Shown: piece by piece, positions 12,239 to 23,514 of the stretch | How positions within the stretch are numbered: the first letter of the stretch is position 1 | Layout: the number at the start of each line of letters is the position of its first letter | Origin: Malus domestica | Taxonomy: Eukaryota > Streptophyta > Magnoliopsida > Rosales > Rosaceae | Length of the DNA: 64,000 nt | Assembly: GCF_042453785.1 (NCBI RefSeq) | Contig: NC_091671.1 | Location: 36,037,001-36,101,000 of the forward strand | Direction: 5' to 3' | Made by a program: the position numbers and the translations under genes | Notes under the pieces: generated by a model | Databases searched by the model: none | What the model was told of the DNA's origin: nothing | Seen by the model: only the letters and a program-made list of their open reading frames with translations

Positions 12239-12522
12239 AATTGCTATATTTTCCGGTTGAGATGACTTCTTGTTGGTATCTCAGTTGAGTTATAAAAATG
12301 ATTCGAAATAGTGAAATTGCATAGTTGTATGTGGGTGGAACCCTGATGCTTTAGTGTTTTTAATTGTTGAACTTTTCTTCTATAAGTTACATCTCATTCA
12401 ATATTATTCTTTGTTTCAGTCTTGATAATTTTGCATTCTTTTTCAACGCTCTTTGAGGAATACGACACTCGGACTTCGAGTTTATATTGCTATGCGACAC
12501 CTGCACTTGGGTTTAGCAAGCA
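12235..12522 (+). repeat. 3' LTR (5'-truncated) of the nested gag-only element
   Basis: A 288-bp match to 10942-11229 ending in GCAAGCA and followed by the TCTAG duplication. It is joined directly to gag sequence, so the polypurine tract and first 900 bases of the LTR were deleted. Confidence 0.85.
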
Positions 12523-14796
12523 TCTAGCTCTAGGTTTGAGCCTACAATGTCGGAGTCTTCAAGGCCTTTGTTAGAGTCTTGTACAAAAGAAATGTTGGAT
12601 GATCTTCACAACTGTCGAACTTTAGCCAATGTTGGCTCTTCCTCATTCATGTCAGTGGGTGAGGGGGTTGTTTTTTATGCCATACCCATATTTCGCTCTG
12701 AGTTCATAGCGAACCATTTAGAGAACAACTTGTTAGATAGCGAAAAGCAGCTTGAGGCCCTAAGGCAGTCATGTAGTATTCCCTGTAGTGTGGGAATACG
12801 TTTGGTGCATTGTGAAGAATTGCCCTTTGAGCCGCCCAAGGGTCATGTTATGTTCTACACCCAGATTCTAGTGACCTTAGGGGTGAAGCTACCTTTGCAC
12901 CCATGGTTGCAATGAATGCTATCTTTTATTGGATATGCGCTTGGGCAACTCAACCCTTGTTTTTAGGATACCTTGATCGGGTTTTATATCATTTGGATGA
13001 AGTCTGGGTTGGGTGAGCCTTCCTTCCATCAGTGGAGTTATTGCTATAAGATGCGCCCAGTGAAGTGCACTGGTTATGCCGAGTGTGCATGTCGGAGTGA
13101 GAGATAGCGTATTGTCTTTGGTAAGAAAAAGGCGTATTGCACATGGAAAAATCGTTGGTGCTTTCTTTATAATGATTGGGAGCATGTTAAGGGTGTCAAG
13201 TCTAAGCGACGTGTTCTTACTCACTTCCAGACTATAGGTTGTAATGTATCCATTGTTTGCATTATTTTATATTTGTTATGATTTTCTCTTGCTTCTAACA
13301 TTCTTCTTCGTTTAGTGACACGAGGGACCATCAAGTTGTCCGGATGGGAGCTAGCTGATGTAGAGAAGGTATTGAGGGTGCCCAAAGAGGATAGACACTT
13401 GGGCAAGCTACGACCCTTATTTCGAGAGTACGGTTTCTAGCCCCTAGTTCTCGAGTGCCAGAGACGAGTGAGTAAGTTGTATCTTTCACTTGACCTTTGC
13501 TTTTCCCTTTTTTTTTATTTATTTTATTTTTTATATAAAGTTGTATTCTTTACTTTGGTTTTCCTTGTTTAGTGGCGAATGTGAGCAAGAAAGGGGATAC
13601 TAGTATTAAGAAAAGGAAAACACCCATGTTAGTTCCCTAATAAGACATCTTGTTTCACAAGGAAGCTCACAAGCATCGATTAAGACCAACCATTAAACCT
13701 AAGTCTCAAAAGGAGGTCCTTAAGATTGCTGCCTCGAGGAAAGCTGTAGCTGGGGCCATCGGATGCGCTGCTGCCATAGTTGCAAGGGAGGAGAGGCGAT
13801 TGTTGCCTCATCTTCCTATTATTGATCCCATCTTTCCTTTAGTTATGGAGCACACTGGCCAGGAAGGTGATCCTAATTCTAACCGCAAGAGTAAGATAAT
13901 GAAGAGGTTGGCAGTGTCCCTTAGAAGGTTGCCATGCAGCCAAAGAGCTTTGGGTATGTCAACAATTTCCTGGCAGGGCGTCGATTCACTTTTGATGAGC
14001 TCGGAGAGCCACTAGCTAAGAATGAATCAGATCGCGACCGGATGTTGAAGCTATCTTCTTATGTGAGTGTTAGTTTGTTGTTTCCTTACTTTCTCCTCTT
14101 TATTATTTTTAGGTAGTGATGATTATCTTGTCATACAGGTCATGACTGAGTACAACGACAGACTGTGAAAGGCTGAACGGTATAAGGTGAAATTGAAAGA
14201 GAATAAGCAGCTTGTGGATGATGTTAGGAAGAATAAGAAACTTTTGACTGAGGCCGTCTAGCTTAAGGACCAAACCATTGAGAGGTTGACGAGGCGGAAT
14301 AGTGAGAACGTAAGGCTCAAGAAACTATTTGAGGCAACTAAAAAATAGTTAGAGGTGGCTACCCAAGGAGGCATCCAAGGTCAGGGATGAGTTGAATGGT
14401 GCATTGGTCGAGGTTTCTGAGCTGAATAGGAGTATCCCAACTAAGAGGGAGGCTGTTGTGCAGGAGTACTTAGGTTCTTAGGCCTTTCACTATGCCATTA
14501 GACCTCACTGCACCAAGGAGGTTCACTTTGAGAAAAGGAAATGGATGGTTGTCCTTGAGTGTTATGACGATGGAAGTATTATTCGAAAGTACCGTGAGGA
14601 GATAGATGAGTATAGTAAAAATGGTGAAACTTTCGTCCTCGCAGTTGATCCTAGTAGTGAAGATGAGTCTGATGATGAGGTTAGTGCTGATGAGTCGACT
14701 TAGTAGGGTGAAGATGATCTTGAAGATGCAGAAGATGGTGGTGGGCAACAGAGTGACATTGCCATGGGTTCGACCTCAGATGAGGATGACTCGTAG

Positions 14797-15487
14797 TGCC
14801 TTCATTTTTTGTATGTATTATGGATATACTACTTTGTTGTTTGTGTGGCATGTACCATGTACTCTAGATGTACTAGTTTGTTGTTTGTATGACATGTGCC
14901 ATGTTGTAAGCCTGAAGGCTTTTTATTTATGGATGTTTACGACTTTGCGTCTTATAGTTTAATGTTAATTCCCAAATGTTTGCACTATCATTGATGGATG
15001 CTTGGCTATGTTTGAATAGATCCTTTGTTTGGATATAAGCCATGACTTGGGCAAGATTGAATGAATATAATGTAGAGTTGTTCGTTTATTTGTATAGTCT
15101 CGTTGATATGTACTTAGACTTTATTTCATGTTGAGAGCATTCATGTTGAAGCTTTGAACCCTAGTGTTTCATTGCTAGGAATGTAAGAGAATTATGACCG
15201 AGTTGTCAAAATCACCTCTTTATTGAATTCATGCCAAATGATATTCATTACATAGGATGCCGAACGGTTGAAGCTTAACATTTGTACAATGTGAGTCTAC
15301 TTGTAATAGTACTTCAAATGATCAGCGTTCCATGGATGGCCAAGGGTCTTGCCATCTGAGCTTCTAAGCTTGTAGAAGCCCGGGCGACTGATGCTAACAA
15401 CTTCAAACGATCCATCCTAGTTTGGACTGAGTGTTCCTTCACTCGGGACTTTATCGCATAGTAATCTTTTCTTCAATACCCAGTCCC
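14797..15487. other. Spacer between antisense ORF and integrase of the Tat element
   Basis: Contains the 3' end of the antisense transcript region and the C-terminal tail of the integrase, both too decayed to delimit. No independent gene is seen. Confidence 0.4.
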
Positions 15488-16431
15488 TCACTTTGAAATA
15501 ACGATCTTTGACCTTGAGTCATAGTAGTTGGAGATGCGCTGCTTGTAGGGGACATTCCTTAAGCGAGCCTGGTTTCTGTGTTCATTGACTAGATCTAAGT
15601 TGAGGGTAAGTTGTTTGTCATTTTCGTTTTGCATGTAGTTCTGGACTTGGAACATTGCTTGCTCAAGCTCAACTAGGACAACTACCTCTGTACCAAAAAC
15701 AAGTGAGAATGGGGTTTCTCCTGTTGAAGTCCGATACAAAGTGCGGTATGACCAAAGAACTTGGGGTACAAATTTTGGCCAACAGCCTTTAGCTTTGTCA
15801 AAGCTGGTATTCAATTGCGCTTGATTATTTTGTTAATGGCTTCAACTTGTCCATTAGATTGAGGATGAGCTAGGGAGGCGAAACATTAGTTGATGTTGAA
15901 CTTAGAGCAGAACATCTTGAACTTATTGTTGTCAAACTGATGCCCGTTGTCAGTGACTATTGCATCGGGAATGCCGAATCTGCTAAGGATGTTCTTCCAT
16001 ACGAAGTCTTTTATTTTTGCCTCAGTAATGGTTTCCAAGGGTTCTACTTTGGCCCACTTTGTGAAGTAGTCAATTACAACGATTGCATAGTGGACATTAC
16101 CCTTCCCTGCAGGTATTGGGCGGATCAAATGAAGTCTCTATTGGGCAAAGGGCCAAGGGCTAATCATAGGAATGAGCGGCTCGGGAGGGGAATGAGGAAT
16201 AATTGCGTAGTGTTGACACTTATCACATAAGCATGATATTTTGATGGCGAAAAGCCTTGTGTGCTTGGGATCGAGATCCAGCATGATCTCCGCAGACTCC
16301 TTATGTATTTTCCGAATGACAATTTCCTCATCAGGGGGTGTAAGGCATCTTAGGTATGGTAGGTTAAAACCTCGCTTGTAGAGGTGGTCATTAATGATCA
16401 AGTAACAAGCAGACTTGTATTGAATCTGCAA
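15488..16431 (-). pseudogene. gypsy integrase (degenerate)
   Basis: Read on the minus strand: a zinc-binding HHCC region (CLCDKCQHYA with upstream His residues, 16138-16431), the catalytic core (VIDYFTKWAKVEPL, IVTDNGHQFDN at 15886-16128), and a C-terminal part (VLWSYRTLYRTSTGETPFSL, 15488-15814). Stops and frame changes separate the three blocks. The DDE-type enzyme would insert element cDNA in the nucleus; this copy cannot. Confidence 0.9.
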
Positions 16432-16434
16432 AGC

Positions 16435-16890
16435 TTAGACTTTATCATTTGGGAGGGTGCCATAAGCAAGGAATTTATAAATCGAGGTAATCCAACTATC
16501 CCCCTGTTGTAAGTTGCACACTTCTACGGCCATGGTGCTTGGTGCTGCCAATAATTCAACCTGAATTTTTCTTCCAATCTTGTCTTCCACTGCCAAGGCG
16601 ATGCGAGCCAAAGCGTCTGCATAACTGTTTGCCGCTTGAGGAACTTGGGTGATCTGGTAGTGGAAGTGCTTGAGCAAAAGTTGTGTTTGTGCAAGATATG
16701 CTGCCTTGGAGTTATCTTTAGCATCAAAGTTGTTCGTGACTTGGTTAACCACTAATTGGGAGTTACTGAAGATATCAATTTGTTTAACCTCAAGGTGTTT
16801 GGCCAAATGTAAGCCTGCTAGAAGGGCTTCATAATCGGCCTCATTATTTAATGCCTTAAATTCGAAATGAAGAGCATACTCTATTGCCAC
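16435..16890 (-). pseudogene. Second RNase H domain of the Tat element
   Basis: A 151-codon open frame with EYALHFEFKALNNEADYEAL and the downstream DIFSNSQLVVNQV segment, typical of the additional archaeal/plant-type RNase H found between RT-RNase H and integrase in Tat-clade elements. A stop separates it from the integrase zinc domain just downstream, and the N-terminal DGS-type motif lies in decayed sequence just to the right (about 16920-16960). Confidence 0.85.
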
Positions 16891-17132
16891 TTTGTCTAGT
16901 GTAGTTAAGACTAGTCCTACTCCACAACCCTGTTGGTTGGATGAACCGTCAACAAATAAAGTCTATACTGGGAATGTTGGTTCTATCTTCTGAGCTTCCG
17001 GGGGTAATGAAGCCACTGTTTCAGGTGTAGAAGCAATGTCAATAGGATAAGTGAATTCGGTGATGAAAGCTGCAACTGCTTGGCTTTTCTCAGCTGGCTT
17101 TGGTTAGTAGGAGATGTCAAACTCACCCAGTG

Positions 17133-18427
17133 CTATCGCCCCGAAGTGTCAAGATTCTGAAGAATCTGTCGAAGGGGGTGATTGGTAAGTACAATGATGA
17201 AGTGTGTTTGGAAGTAGGGGTGAAGCTTTCGAGCAGTCACGACCAACGCTAGAGTTAATTTATCAATGTTGGAGTATCGTGTCTCCGCATCTTGTAGAGC
17301 CTTGTTAACGTAGTAGACAGGTCGTTTGACATTACCATCCCTTTGAATGAGAACAGAACTGACCGCTGAAGCCGAAATAGACAGATAGATAATGAGGGTA
17401 TCACTAATTTCAGGTTTGGAAAGCAGATGGGCATTACCCATATACTCCTTGAGGTTCTTGAACGCTTCGGCACATTCATCAGTCCATGTAATGTACTTCT
17501 TACTTCCCTTAAGCGCTTTGAAAAAAGGAGTGCATTTGTCTGTGGCCATAGAGATGAACCTAGTTAAGGTTGCCAGCTTGCCAGTAAGGCTCTGGATGTC
17601 CTTTAAAGTTATTGGCTCTTTCATGTCAATGATTGCCTTGATTTTCATTTGTTGGGGTTCAACCTCATTCAATACTTCTTCAGGATGGTAAAGGTTTCTG
17701 ACAGGTTGGTGATGTGTTAGTCTGCATGTTTGCTCTTGACTAGCATATCATCAACATAAACTTCCATGCTCTTCCCAATCTTTTCAGCGAACATTGAATT
17801 GACTAGTCTCTGATAAGTCACCCCTGCATTCTTTAGGCTGAACGACATGACTTTATAGCTATCAGTAGTAAAGGTCGTGTGTTCTTGGTCCGGGAGGTTC
17901 ATGAGGATTTGGTTGTACCCCAAGTAAGCATCCATGAAGCTCAAGAGTTCACACCCTGCTGTAGAGTCCATAAGTCTATCTATAAGATGAATGGGAAAGC
18001 TATCGTTCGAGCATCCTTTGTTTAGGTAGGCGTAGTCGACACATATTCTCCACAAGATCTTTTGAAGCAAGAGACTTTCTTTGGTCGGATTTTCTTAACA
18101 AGGACCACATTTACTACCCATGTTGGGTAATTGCCTTCGCGGGTGAAGCCTATGCCTTTGAGTTTTTCAACTTATGCCTTCATTCCTTCGTATCGTTCAG
18201 CGTCATAAGATCTTTGCTTCTGTCTCCCTAGCTTGGTTTTGGGGTTAATACTCAAGCGATGACAGATGATATTGAGAGAGATGTCGCATGTCCTCGTATG
18301 ACCAAGCGAATACCTCAGTGTTCTTTTGCAAAAAAGAGATCAATGCCAACCGAATGGGTGGTGACAAGGTGGTGCCAATCTTCACCATGCGATTCGGGTA
18401 ATCTTTGGAGATAGAGACATTCTCCAA
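17133..18427 (-). pseudogene. gypsy reverse transcriptase and RNase H (degenerate)
   Basis: The RT block at 17717-18070 has ICVDYAYLNKGCSNDSFP, SFMDAYLGYNQI and YVDDMLVKS, so the palm motifs are largely kept. The connected RNase H block at 17133-17672 has LTGKLATLTRFIS, PVYYVNKALQDAE and TNHPLRQIL. Upstream, 18245-18427 contains the pre-RT segment (FAWSYEDM). Stops between blocks and the altered LNK context show decay. Confidence 0.9.
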
Positions 18428-18531
18428 CTCTTCAGCAGGTTATGCTTATGGAGTGAAAAAATCATCTTGCGGATCGTCGGGTTGACTGTTGCCACCATGA
18501 AGATCCAAGTTGGTTTCGTTCGGGCTGGTCT

Positions 18532-19584
18532 TTATGACTTGATCTTGTATATAAAGGGTTTCCTTTGGCACATGCAGGTGTTGTTGACTGAAGTGTTATA
18601 ACATGATTGTGCACTAAGTTGATCTCCTATGATGTAACCGTTGCCATAGGGGGTTGAAAATTTCATCGACAACATATGTGTAGATACCATGGCTTTGAGA
18701 TCATTGATGCCGGTGTGCCCAAATATGACATTGTATGCCATTAGGTAGTCAACCACCAGGAAGTTAATGGTAATGGTAGTTATGTAAGGGCCTGTACCAA
18801 TGATGAAAGGTAAGTGTATGCTCCTTAAAGGTTGCACGATATCACCAGAGAAGCTTATCAGAGGAGAAACCGGGTGATCGAGTAAGTGTTCAGCTACATT
18901 AAGTGCCCTGAAAGCTTCAGCAAACATGATATTGACTGAAGCCCCTGTGTCTACCAGGATTTGTCGTACTTCAAAGTTGGCTATGTGAGCTTCCACGATC
19001 AGTGGGTCATTGTGAGGGTAGATGATACCTCTTTCTTCCTTAGGGTAGAAACATATTGGATCCCAGTTAGGCTTTTGATACTTGCATCCCCTGATGTCTT
19101 CCACGTAAAACACTTGGTGGGTAGGCCTCAAAGTTCGTTCATTATTTTTCATGGCCCTGTTGGAAGATTTAGATATGGGTGTGCCGTTACTTATGGAATA
19201 TATCACATTCACTTGGCGTTGGTTACTGTTATGCCTTGGAAAGTGAATGAGGAATTGATCAATTTTTCCTTCATGTGCCAAAGCTTTAATATGATCACGA
19301 ATGGGGATACATTTCTCACCGTCATGGACGTTATGCTCGTGATAGCAGAAAAACATGCCCGTGTTCTTCGTGGGCTTGTAATCCGACTGCCTCAGCTTTG
19401 GCTTCGGTATCAGGTGTGATATGCTGGGGTAAATGGCCATGCATGTGGCATTCAAAGGTGTGTATGCCTCATACCTCGGGGTAGGGCCTGTCCTGACACT
19501 TGCTTGACCCACTGTGTTGACTGCTTGGGGGCGGAGATTATCGTGGCGATACCATTGGTTATCGCGGTAATGTCCCTTACTCAT
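18532..19584 (-). pseudogene. gypsy gag C-terminus and aspartic protease
   Basis: The longest open piece of this element (350 codons). Residues 80-92 hold a Cys/His cluster (CYHEHNVHDGEKC) like the gag zinc-binding tail. Residues 212-216 are DTGAS, the aspartic protease active site, followed by VNIMFAEAFRAL. It is separated from the RT downstream by stops. It would be part of a gag-pol polyprotein. Confidence 0.85.
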
Positions 19585-19738
19585 TTTACTAAAATGATAC
19601 TATTGAGGATGGAAATCTTTCCTTTTGCCCTAAGATTGATATGTCTATTGACTTGGCAAAGTATTAAGTAAGGTAGGGGAGGCACTACTGCCGTTTGGAA
19701 GGTTAAGATCTTCTTATTTGGTTGAATCTGGCTTCCAC

Positions 19739-21230
19739 TCATTTCTTGCTGATAAGGGGTGGCTGTATGGGTTTCCCTTGATATGTCTTTGCTTTGGCGG
19801 ATGCATGGTTGTAAGCATGTGCCATCACCTCAGAGTAAGTCTTCCAAGTGTTGGCATTGATCATGTACTTGAAGAAACAGTCATGTAGGCCTGCCGTGAA
19901 GGCCTTGAGGGCGGTCTTGTCATCTGCCTCAGTGCAGCGAGAATACTTATGGCTGAAGCGATCGGCATACTTTCGTAATGACTCGTCCGACTTCTGGCGA
20001 ATAATGTACAAGTCATCTGCAGAATGCAAACGATTGGTATGGAAGATGTGTTGAGAGACAAACAGTTTCCTCAGTTCCTAAAATGAGTCTACTGTCTCAG
20101 GTGGAAGACAACAATACCAATTTAGAGCTTCACCAGAGAGGGAGGAAGGGAAAAGAAAACATCACTCTTCGTCGGTGTGCATCCGATATGCCATGGTAGA
20201 CTCAAAAGAGGTTAAGGTGTTCAATCGGGTCCTCCCTTCCAGTATAGAGTTGTAAGTCGAGCTTCTGCTTTGTTTTCGCTTGAAGGGGGTGTCGATGATC
20301 CTCCTTGTAAGAGGGTCAGGCCTGGGTTAGTTCTAGTTAGGTATCTCAGCCTGACGTTCGGCCTTCAACTTGTTTACTTCCTTAAGGAGTTGTAGGACAA
20401 TAGGGTCCTGAATGGAGTCATGTACCACTAGAGTTTTCTTCCTAAAGTCTTCATTGCCTTTTGGAAGTAGGAAAGCTTAAGCAAGGGCATATGATTTTTC
20501 CTTGGACTCGTCATACTGACTTCTAGGGCGAGTCTGTCGGAATACTTCTGAGTCTTCTGTACCTTCATGTTCCTCTGGGACCTGTCGTTCCTTCCCTAGA
20601 TTAGCAGCTGGCCTGGGTCGTGGGAGGGGACCGAGTCTTTCAAAAACCCTTAGGTCATTGATCTTCGAGCTTATGTGGATAAGATTCTCTCGACGTTGCT
20701 TTAGGAAGTCTCAATAATCACGATAAATGGCTTTCGATCCTTCCAACCCTTTTGCAAGGAGGTGTCTTCCTCCACTTCTCCTGCTTTGGGTCGAAGTAGC
20801 TGGGTTGAGATAAGTCTTATGTTGATCAACATTTTGATGATTAGCTCGCTCTTCATCAGGGATACCTATGTCGAAGGAAGGTAACCCTCTGTGTTGGGAG
20901 GCACCCAGATGATGGTTGACGTCCATAAAAGCAATGAGCTCGTGTGTTTGAGTATGTTTGGCTTCGTGGAGCGTCTTGAAAATCTTCTCATATTGCTCTT
21001 GGAGGATCTCATTCTTTATTGTTATCCTGTTGTTTTGAGCCTTCTGCTCTTCGACTTTAGCTTGAAGAGCGAGCTTCTTTCATTCATTCTTTCGCAGCCT
21101 CACACTAGGCGCGATGGGGTGTCGTTCTGTGTGTTGTGGCTTCCTTTGCTCCCCATGTTGGAGAGGGATGTCTGGTCAAAAGAAAGTGTACGAATGGTGG
21201 AAACCAGCTTGACAAAGCTAAAGAGAGTAG
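19739..21230 (-). pseudogene. gypsy gag (degenerate)
   Basis: The best block (19739-20029) reads RQKSDESLRKYADRFSHKYS and ALKAFTAGLHDCF, the conserved retrotransposon gag core. Upstream pieces continue towards the PBS with recognisable gag leader segments and many charged residues, interrupted by stops. It encoded the structural protein of virus-like particles; it is not functional. Confidence 0.8.
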
Positions 21231-21262
21231 GAATAAGTGTGTATCCCATAGACGGCGCCAAA

Positions 21263-21810
21263 TGTTAATGCACAAAATCAGTAAGGACTTTGGTACAATA
21301 TAAAATGTTAAATTTTTGACCTTCACTAGATTGCTCCGATCACTAATATGGATAAGTATGTAAATGGACAGAAACAGGGAAGCAAGCACAAGATGTATGT
21401 GGTTTACCCTGATTGGCTACGTCTACGGAGTATAGGAGTTCTCATTAATTGTGAAGGGTTTACACAAGTACATAGGTTCAAGCCCTCCTTTAGTGAGTTC
21501 TGGTGAATGATTTAGTACAAATGGCATTAGGAAATATTGTGAGAGAATGATCTCCTTTTATAAAAGAGAGTCTCTAGCTTTGTTTGGACTTTGACACGTG
21601 TCGTGCTGTGATTGGCCTCTGATGTTGACACGTGTTGAGCTATGATTGGCCTTTGATGTCAACACGTGTCGCGCTGTGATTGGCCTCCTGTTGGAGGGAA
21701 ACTCTTGTGGATCCTTGATGGTATAACGTTGACCGGTGCTCAGTAATATCGGGATTGGTCAAGTATGGTATAAACATAATCAAACTCATGTCTCAAGGAC
21801 ACTATCAACA
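21263..21810 (-). repeat. 5' LTR of the Tat element
   Basis: On the plus strand it runs from TGTTAATGC to ATCAACA, so the ends are inverted repeats (TGTT/AACA). The PBS abuts at 21262. The left two-thirds matches 9457-9737. The right part (U3 on the minus strand) is unique to this copy and carries promoter-like repeats. Confidence 0.75.
21555..21692 (-). promoter_or_regulatory. LTR promoter: three CCAAT/G-box repeats plus TATA box
   Basis: Three tandem 34-bp units (21591-21624, 21625-21658, 21659-21692) each carry ACACGTG-type G-box cores and, on the minus strand, CCAAT. Just downstream in the minus direction lies CTTTTATAAAAG (21555-21566), a good TATA box. The order enhancer repeats, TATA, then R/U5 fits transcription of the Tat element on the minus strand. 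Confidence 0.6.
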
Positions 21811-21991
21811 AAAAAATTCAAAACCACCAAGTCAATTACTCAAAATGCAATATCAATCGTAATCTAAGTAATAAAAAAAATTCCAAGTATTGAATATGAA
21901 GAATAAATACCAAAACCTAGAGTTAATTTCTAATAAATTAGGGAGCTTGAATAAAAGAAATTCAGATTTCAAAATTAAAAATTTTGGTTAG

Positions 21992-22022
<31 letters not shown>

Positions 22023-22288
22023 CCTTTTATAAATACATGTACTTCTCAAAATAACCAAGAAAGGGAAGAAGATGGAGTCAGTGGGAGGCAAAAGGTGAAT
22101 GAAAATCTATAGATGGCTAACTAAGAACGGTTGGGAAATTTTGAAGTTGGCGTCGGTGGGAGAGAATAAAAAGGAAGTAAAAAAGATTGAGGAATGATTT
22201 CACTTAAATTTTGGGAAGTAACGGAATATTGTGAAAATTTGGGAAATTTTCTAGTTCCACCTTCTGAAACTTTTTAAAATAGTGTGTA
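21811..22288. other. CACTA internal spacer with a GA microsatellite
   Basis: AT-rich, no gene. A (GA)n run occupies about 21996-22021. This is residual CACTA sequence between the Tat and hAT insertions. Confidence 0.5.
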
Positions 22289-22296
22289 ACTGCATC

Positions 22297-23514
22297 TAGG
22301 GGTGGATTTTTTTGCCAAATTGTCGTACCAACCGAATTGCCAACCGTGCCATACCGATTTTGTGCCAAATTTTTTGTACCAATCGGTAATGGTACGGTAT
22401 TGTACCGTACCAAAATTTCATGGTACGGTATTGGTAATGGATACCATTACCACGGTATTACCGTACCATACCAAAAATACAATATAATTTATAATTTATA
22501 AATTATATAATAGATAATTATATAACACATATTTATAATATTCCAATAATTTGAAAATAAAACCCTACTTATATTAGTATTGTTGTTGGTGACTTTGATA
22601 TCTTAAAATTGTGGAAATCAAACACAAAAGAGTTCCTAATTCTTTCACAAAATAGCCAAAATATCTTTGTAACCCCCACTTCTACTGTTGCTAGTGAAAA
22701 TGCATTTAGCCTAGGGAGAAAGGTTGTGGACCCTTTTAGGGTATCCTTGACTCCTAAAATAATGGAGGCACTAGTGCGTACTAGTGGTTGACTTAGGGCA
22801 GATGAAGTAAACTTCTACAAGGAACCAACGAAATATATGCTTCAATTTTACAAGGAAATGAAAGAAGAAAAAACAAGAAAGATATGCTTTAATTTTTTTA
22901 GTAAATTTGTTATTAAATGGTTTTCAACTTTAATTTTTCTTGCTACTAATTAATATGTTTTCTTTGTTTGTAATGTATGCTTGACACAAACTCAATCTTC
23001 TACAAGTTCAATGCCTCTTCCAAAAGTTTCGACATCTCAAGCTTGAATAACTGATCAATGAATTCTCCTTTTTGAAGTTTACTTCCAATTTTCATTTGGT
23101 TTGAAACTTTAATTTCTATTTGGATTGTTAACTTCTATTTGTTTTGGTTCGTAACTTCTATTTGGATTGTAAGCTTAATTTTCATATTGAATCTTGATGC
23201 ATCATTTGAATTATTATGTGTGTGAATTGTGAATAATGAATAATAGATTAATTTAATCTACAATGTATGAGATAAAGGTACAAAAAAAAAAGTTTTGCCC
23301 TTGAATTGGGTTAAAAAAACAAAAACAGATTTTGTCCCAAAACAAAATGGCAATTACCATTGCCATACCATGCCAACCGAACTTTTGGCAATACCGAACT
23401 TCGGTATACCGAAAGTTTGGTACGGTAATGGTAATAGATTTTACTAAATCGAAAGTTTGGTACGGTAATTGGTACAAGGGTTTTGGTACGGTAACCGTAC
23501 CGAACCCACCCCTA
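22297..23514 (+). mobile_element. hAT transposon, internally deleted
   Basis: The ends TAGGGGTGG...CCACCCCTA form terminal inverted repeats, and the 8-bp duplication ACTGCATC is perfect at 22289-22296 and 23515-23522. Both are diagnostic for hAT. Subterminal regions are packed with short repeats of GGTAC/GTACC and TACCG in both orientations. At 1218 bp it is far shorter than an autonomous hAT (usually 3-5 kb), and it keeps only the end of a transposase gene. Confidence 0.92.
22588..22870 (+). pseudogene. hAT transposase C-terminal (dimerisation) fragment
   Basis: The plus-strand translation contains TSTVASENAFSLGRKVVDPF and RVSLTPKIMEALV, the conserved core of the hAT C-terminal dimerisation domain (Pfam Dimer_Tnp_hAT). 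One stop falls just after it and the rest of the transposase (zinc finger, DDE core) is missing. It shows the element derives from an autonomous hAT by internal deletion. Confidence 0.9.

Larger units (their letters stand above)
10042..12522 (+). mobile_element. Nested Ty3/gypsy-like LTR element carrying only gag
   Basis: Inserted inside the antisense ORF with the 5-bp duplication TCTAG at 10037-10041 and 12523-12527. The 5' LTR is 10042-11229. It is followed by a primer-binding site (TGGCGCCGTTGC, 11236-11247), a gag remnant, and a 3' LTR that lacks its first 900 bases (12235-12522 matches 10942-11229). Protease, RT, RNase H and integrase are absent. The PBS and gag resemble Athila/Tat-group elements. 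The LTR copies differ at only a handful of positions, so this insertion is younger than the host element. Confidence 0.85.
9998..14796 (+). pseudogene. Antisense ORF of the Tat element (putative gypsy-type transposase-like protein), split by an LTR insertion
   Basis: The frame starts MSEPGSPSDEGSPSSS at 9998 and is cut at 10041 by the element at 10042-12522. It resumes in the same frame after removal of the element and one copy of the TCTAG duplication (..SSRFEPTMSESSRPLL..), continuing to 12915. Decayed segments follow (WKNRWCFLYNDWE at about 13150), a charged coiled-coil-like part (14150-14360, with stops) and an acidic tail ending DEDDS at 14796. The middle resembles the 'putative gypsy-type transposon' family (Pfam PF04195) known from plant elements; that is recognition by eye. 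GT/AG-like boundaries near 13465 and 14058 suggest introns. At least six stops make it dead. It lies tail-to-tail with the pol gene. Confidence 0.7.
9457..21810 (-). mobile_element. Tat-type Ty3/gypsy retrotransposon with antisense ORF (decayed)
   Basis: Minus-strand order is 5' LTR (21263-21810), gag (about 21.2-19.7 kb), protease (18.9 kb), RT (17.7-18.1 kb), RNase H (17.1-17.6 kb), a second RNase H domain (16.4-16.9 kb), integrase (16.4-15.5 kb), then an ORF on the opposite strand (9998-14796) and a truncated 3' LTR (9457-9737). The primer-binding region read on the minus strand begins TTTGGCGCCGTC, as in many Tat-clade elements. Pol before integrase is Ty3/gypsy order, and the extra RNase H plus an antisense ORF is typical of the Tat clade (for example maize Grande). 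No matching 5-bp target duplication was found, so one end may be rearranged. Confidence 0.85.

Noticed and set aside
9457..21810. Target duplication for the Tat element
   Set aside because: GAATC at the left and AAAAA at the right do not match, so none is claimed; one boundary may be rearranged.
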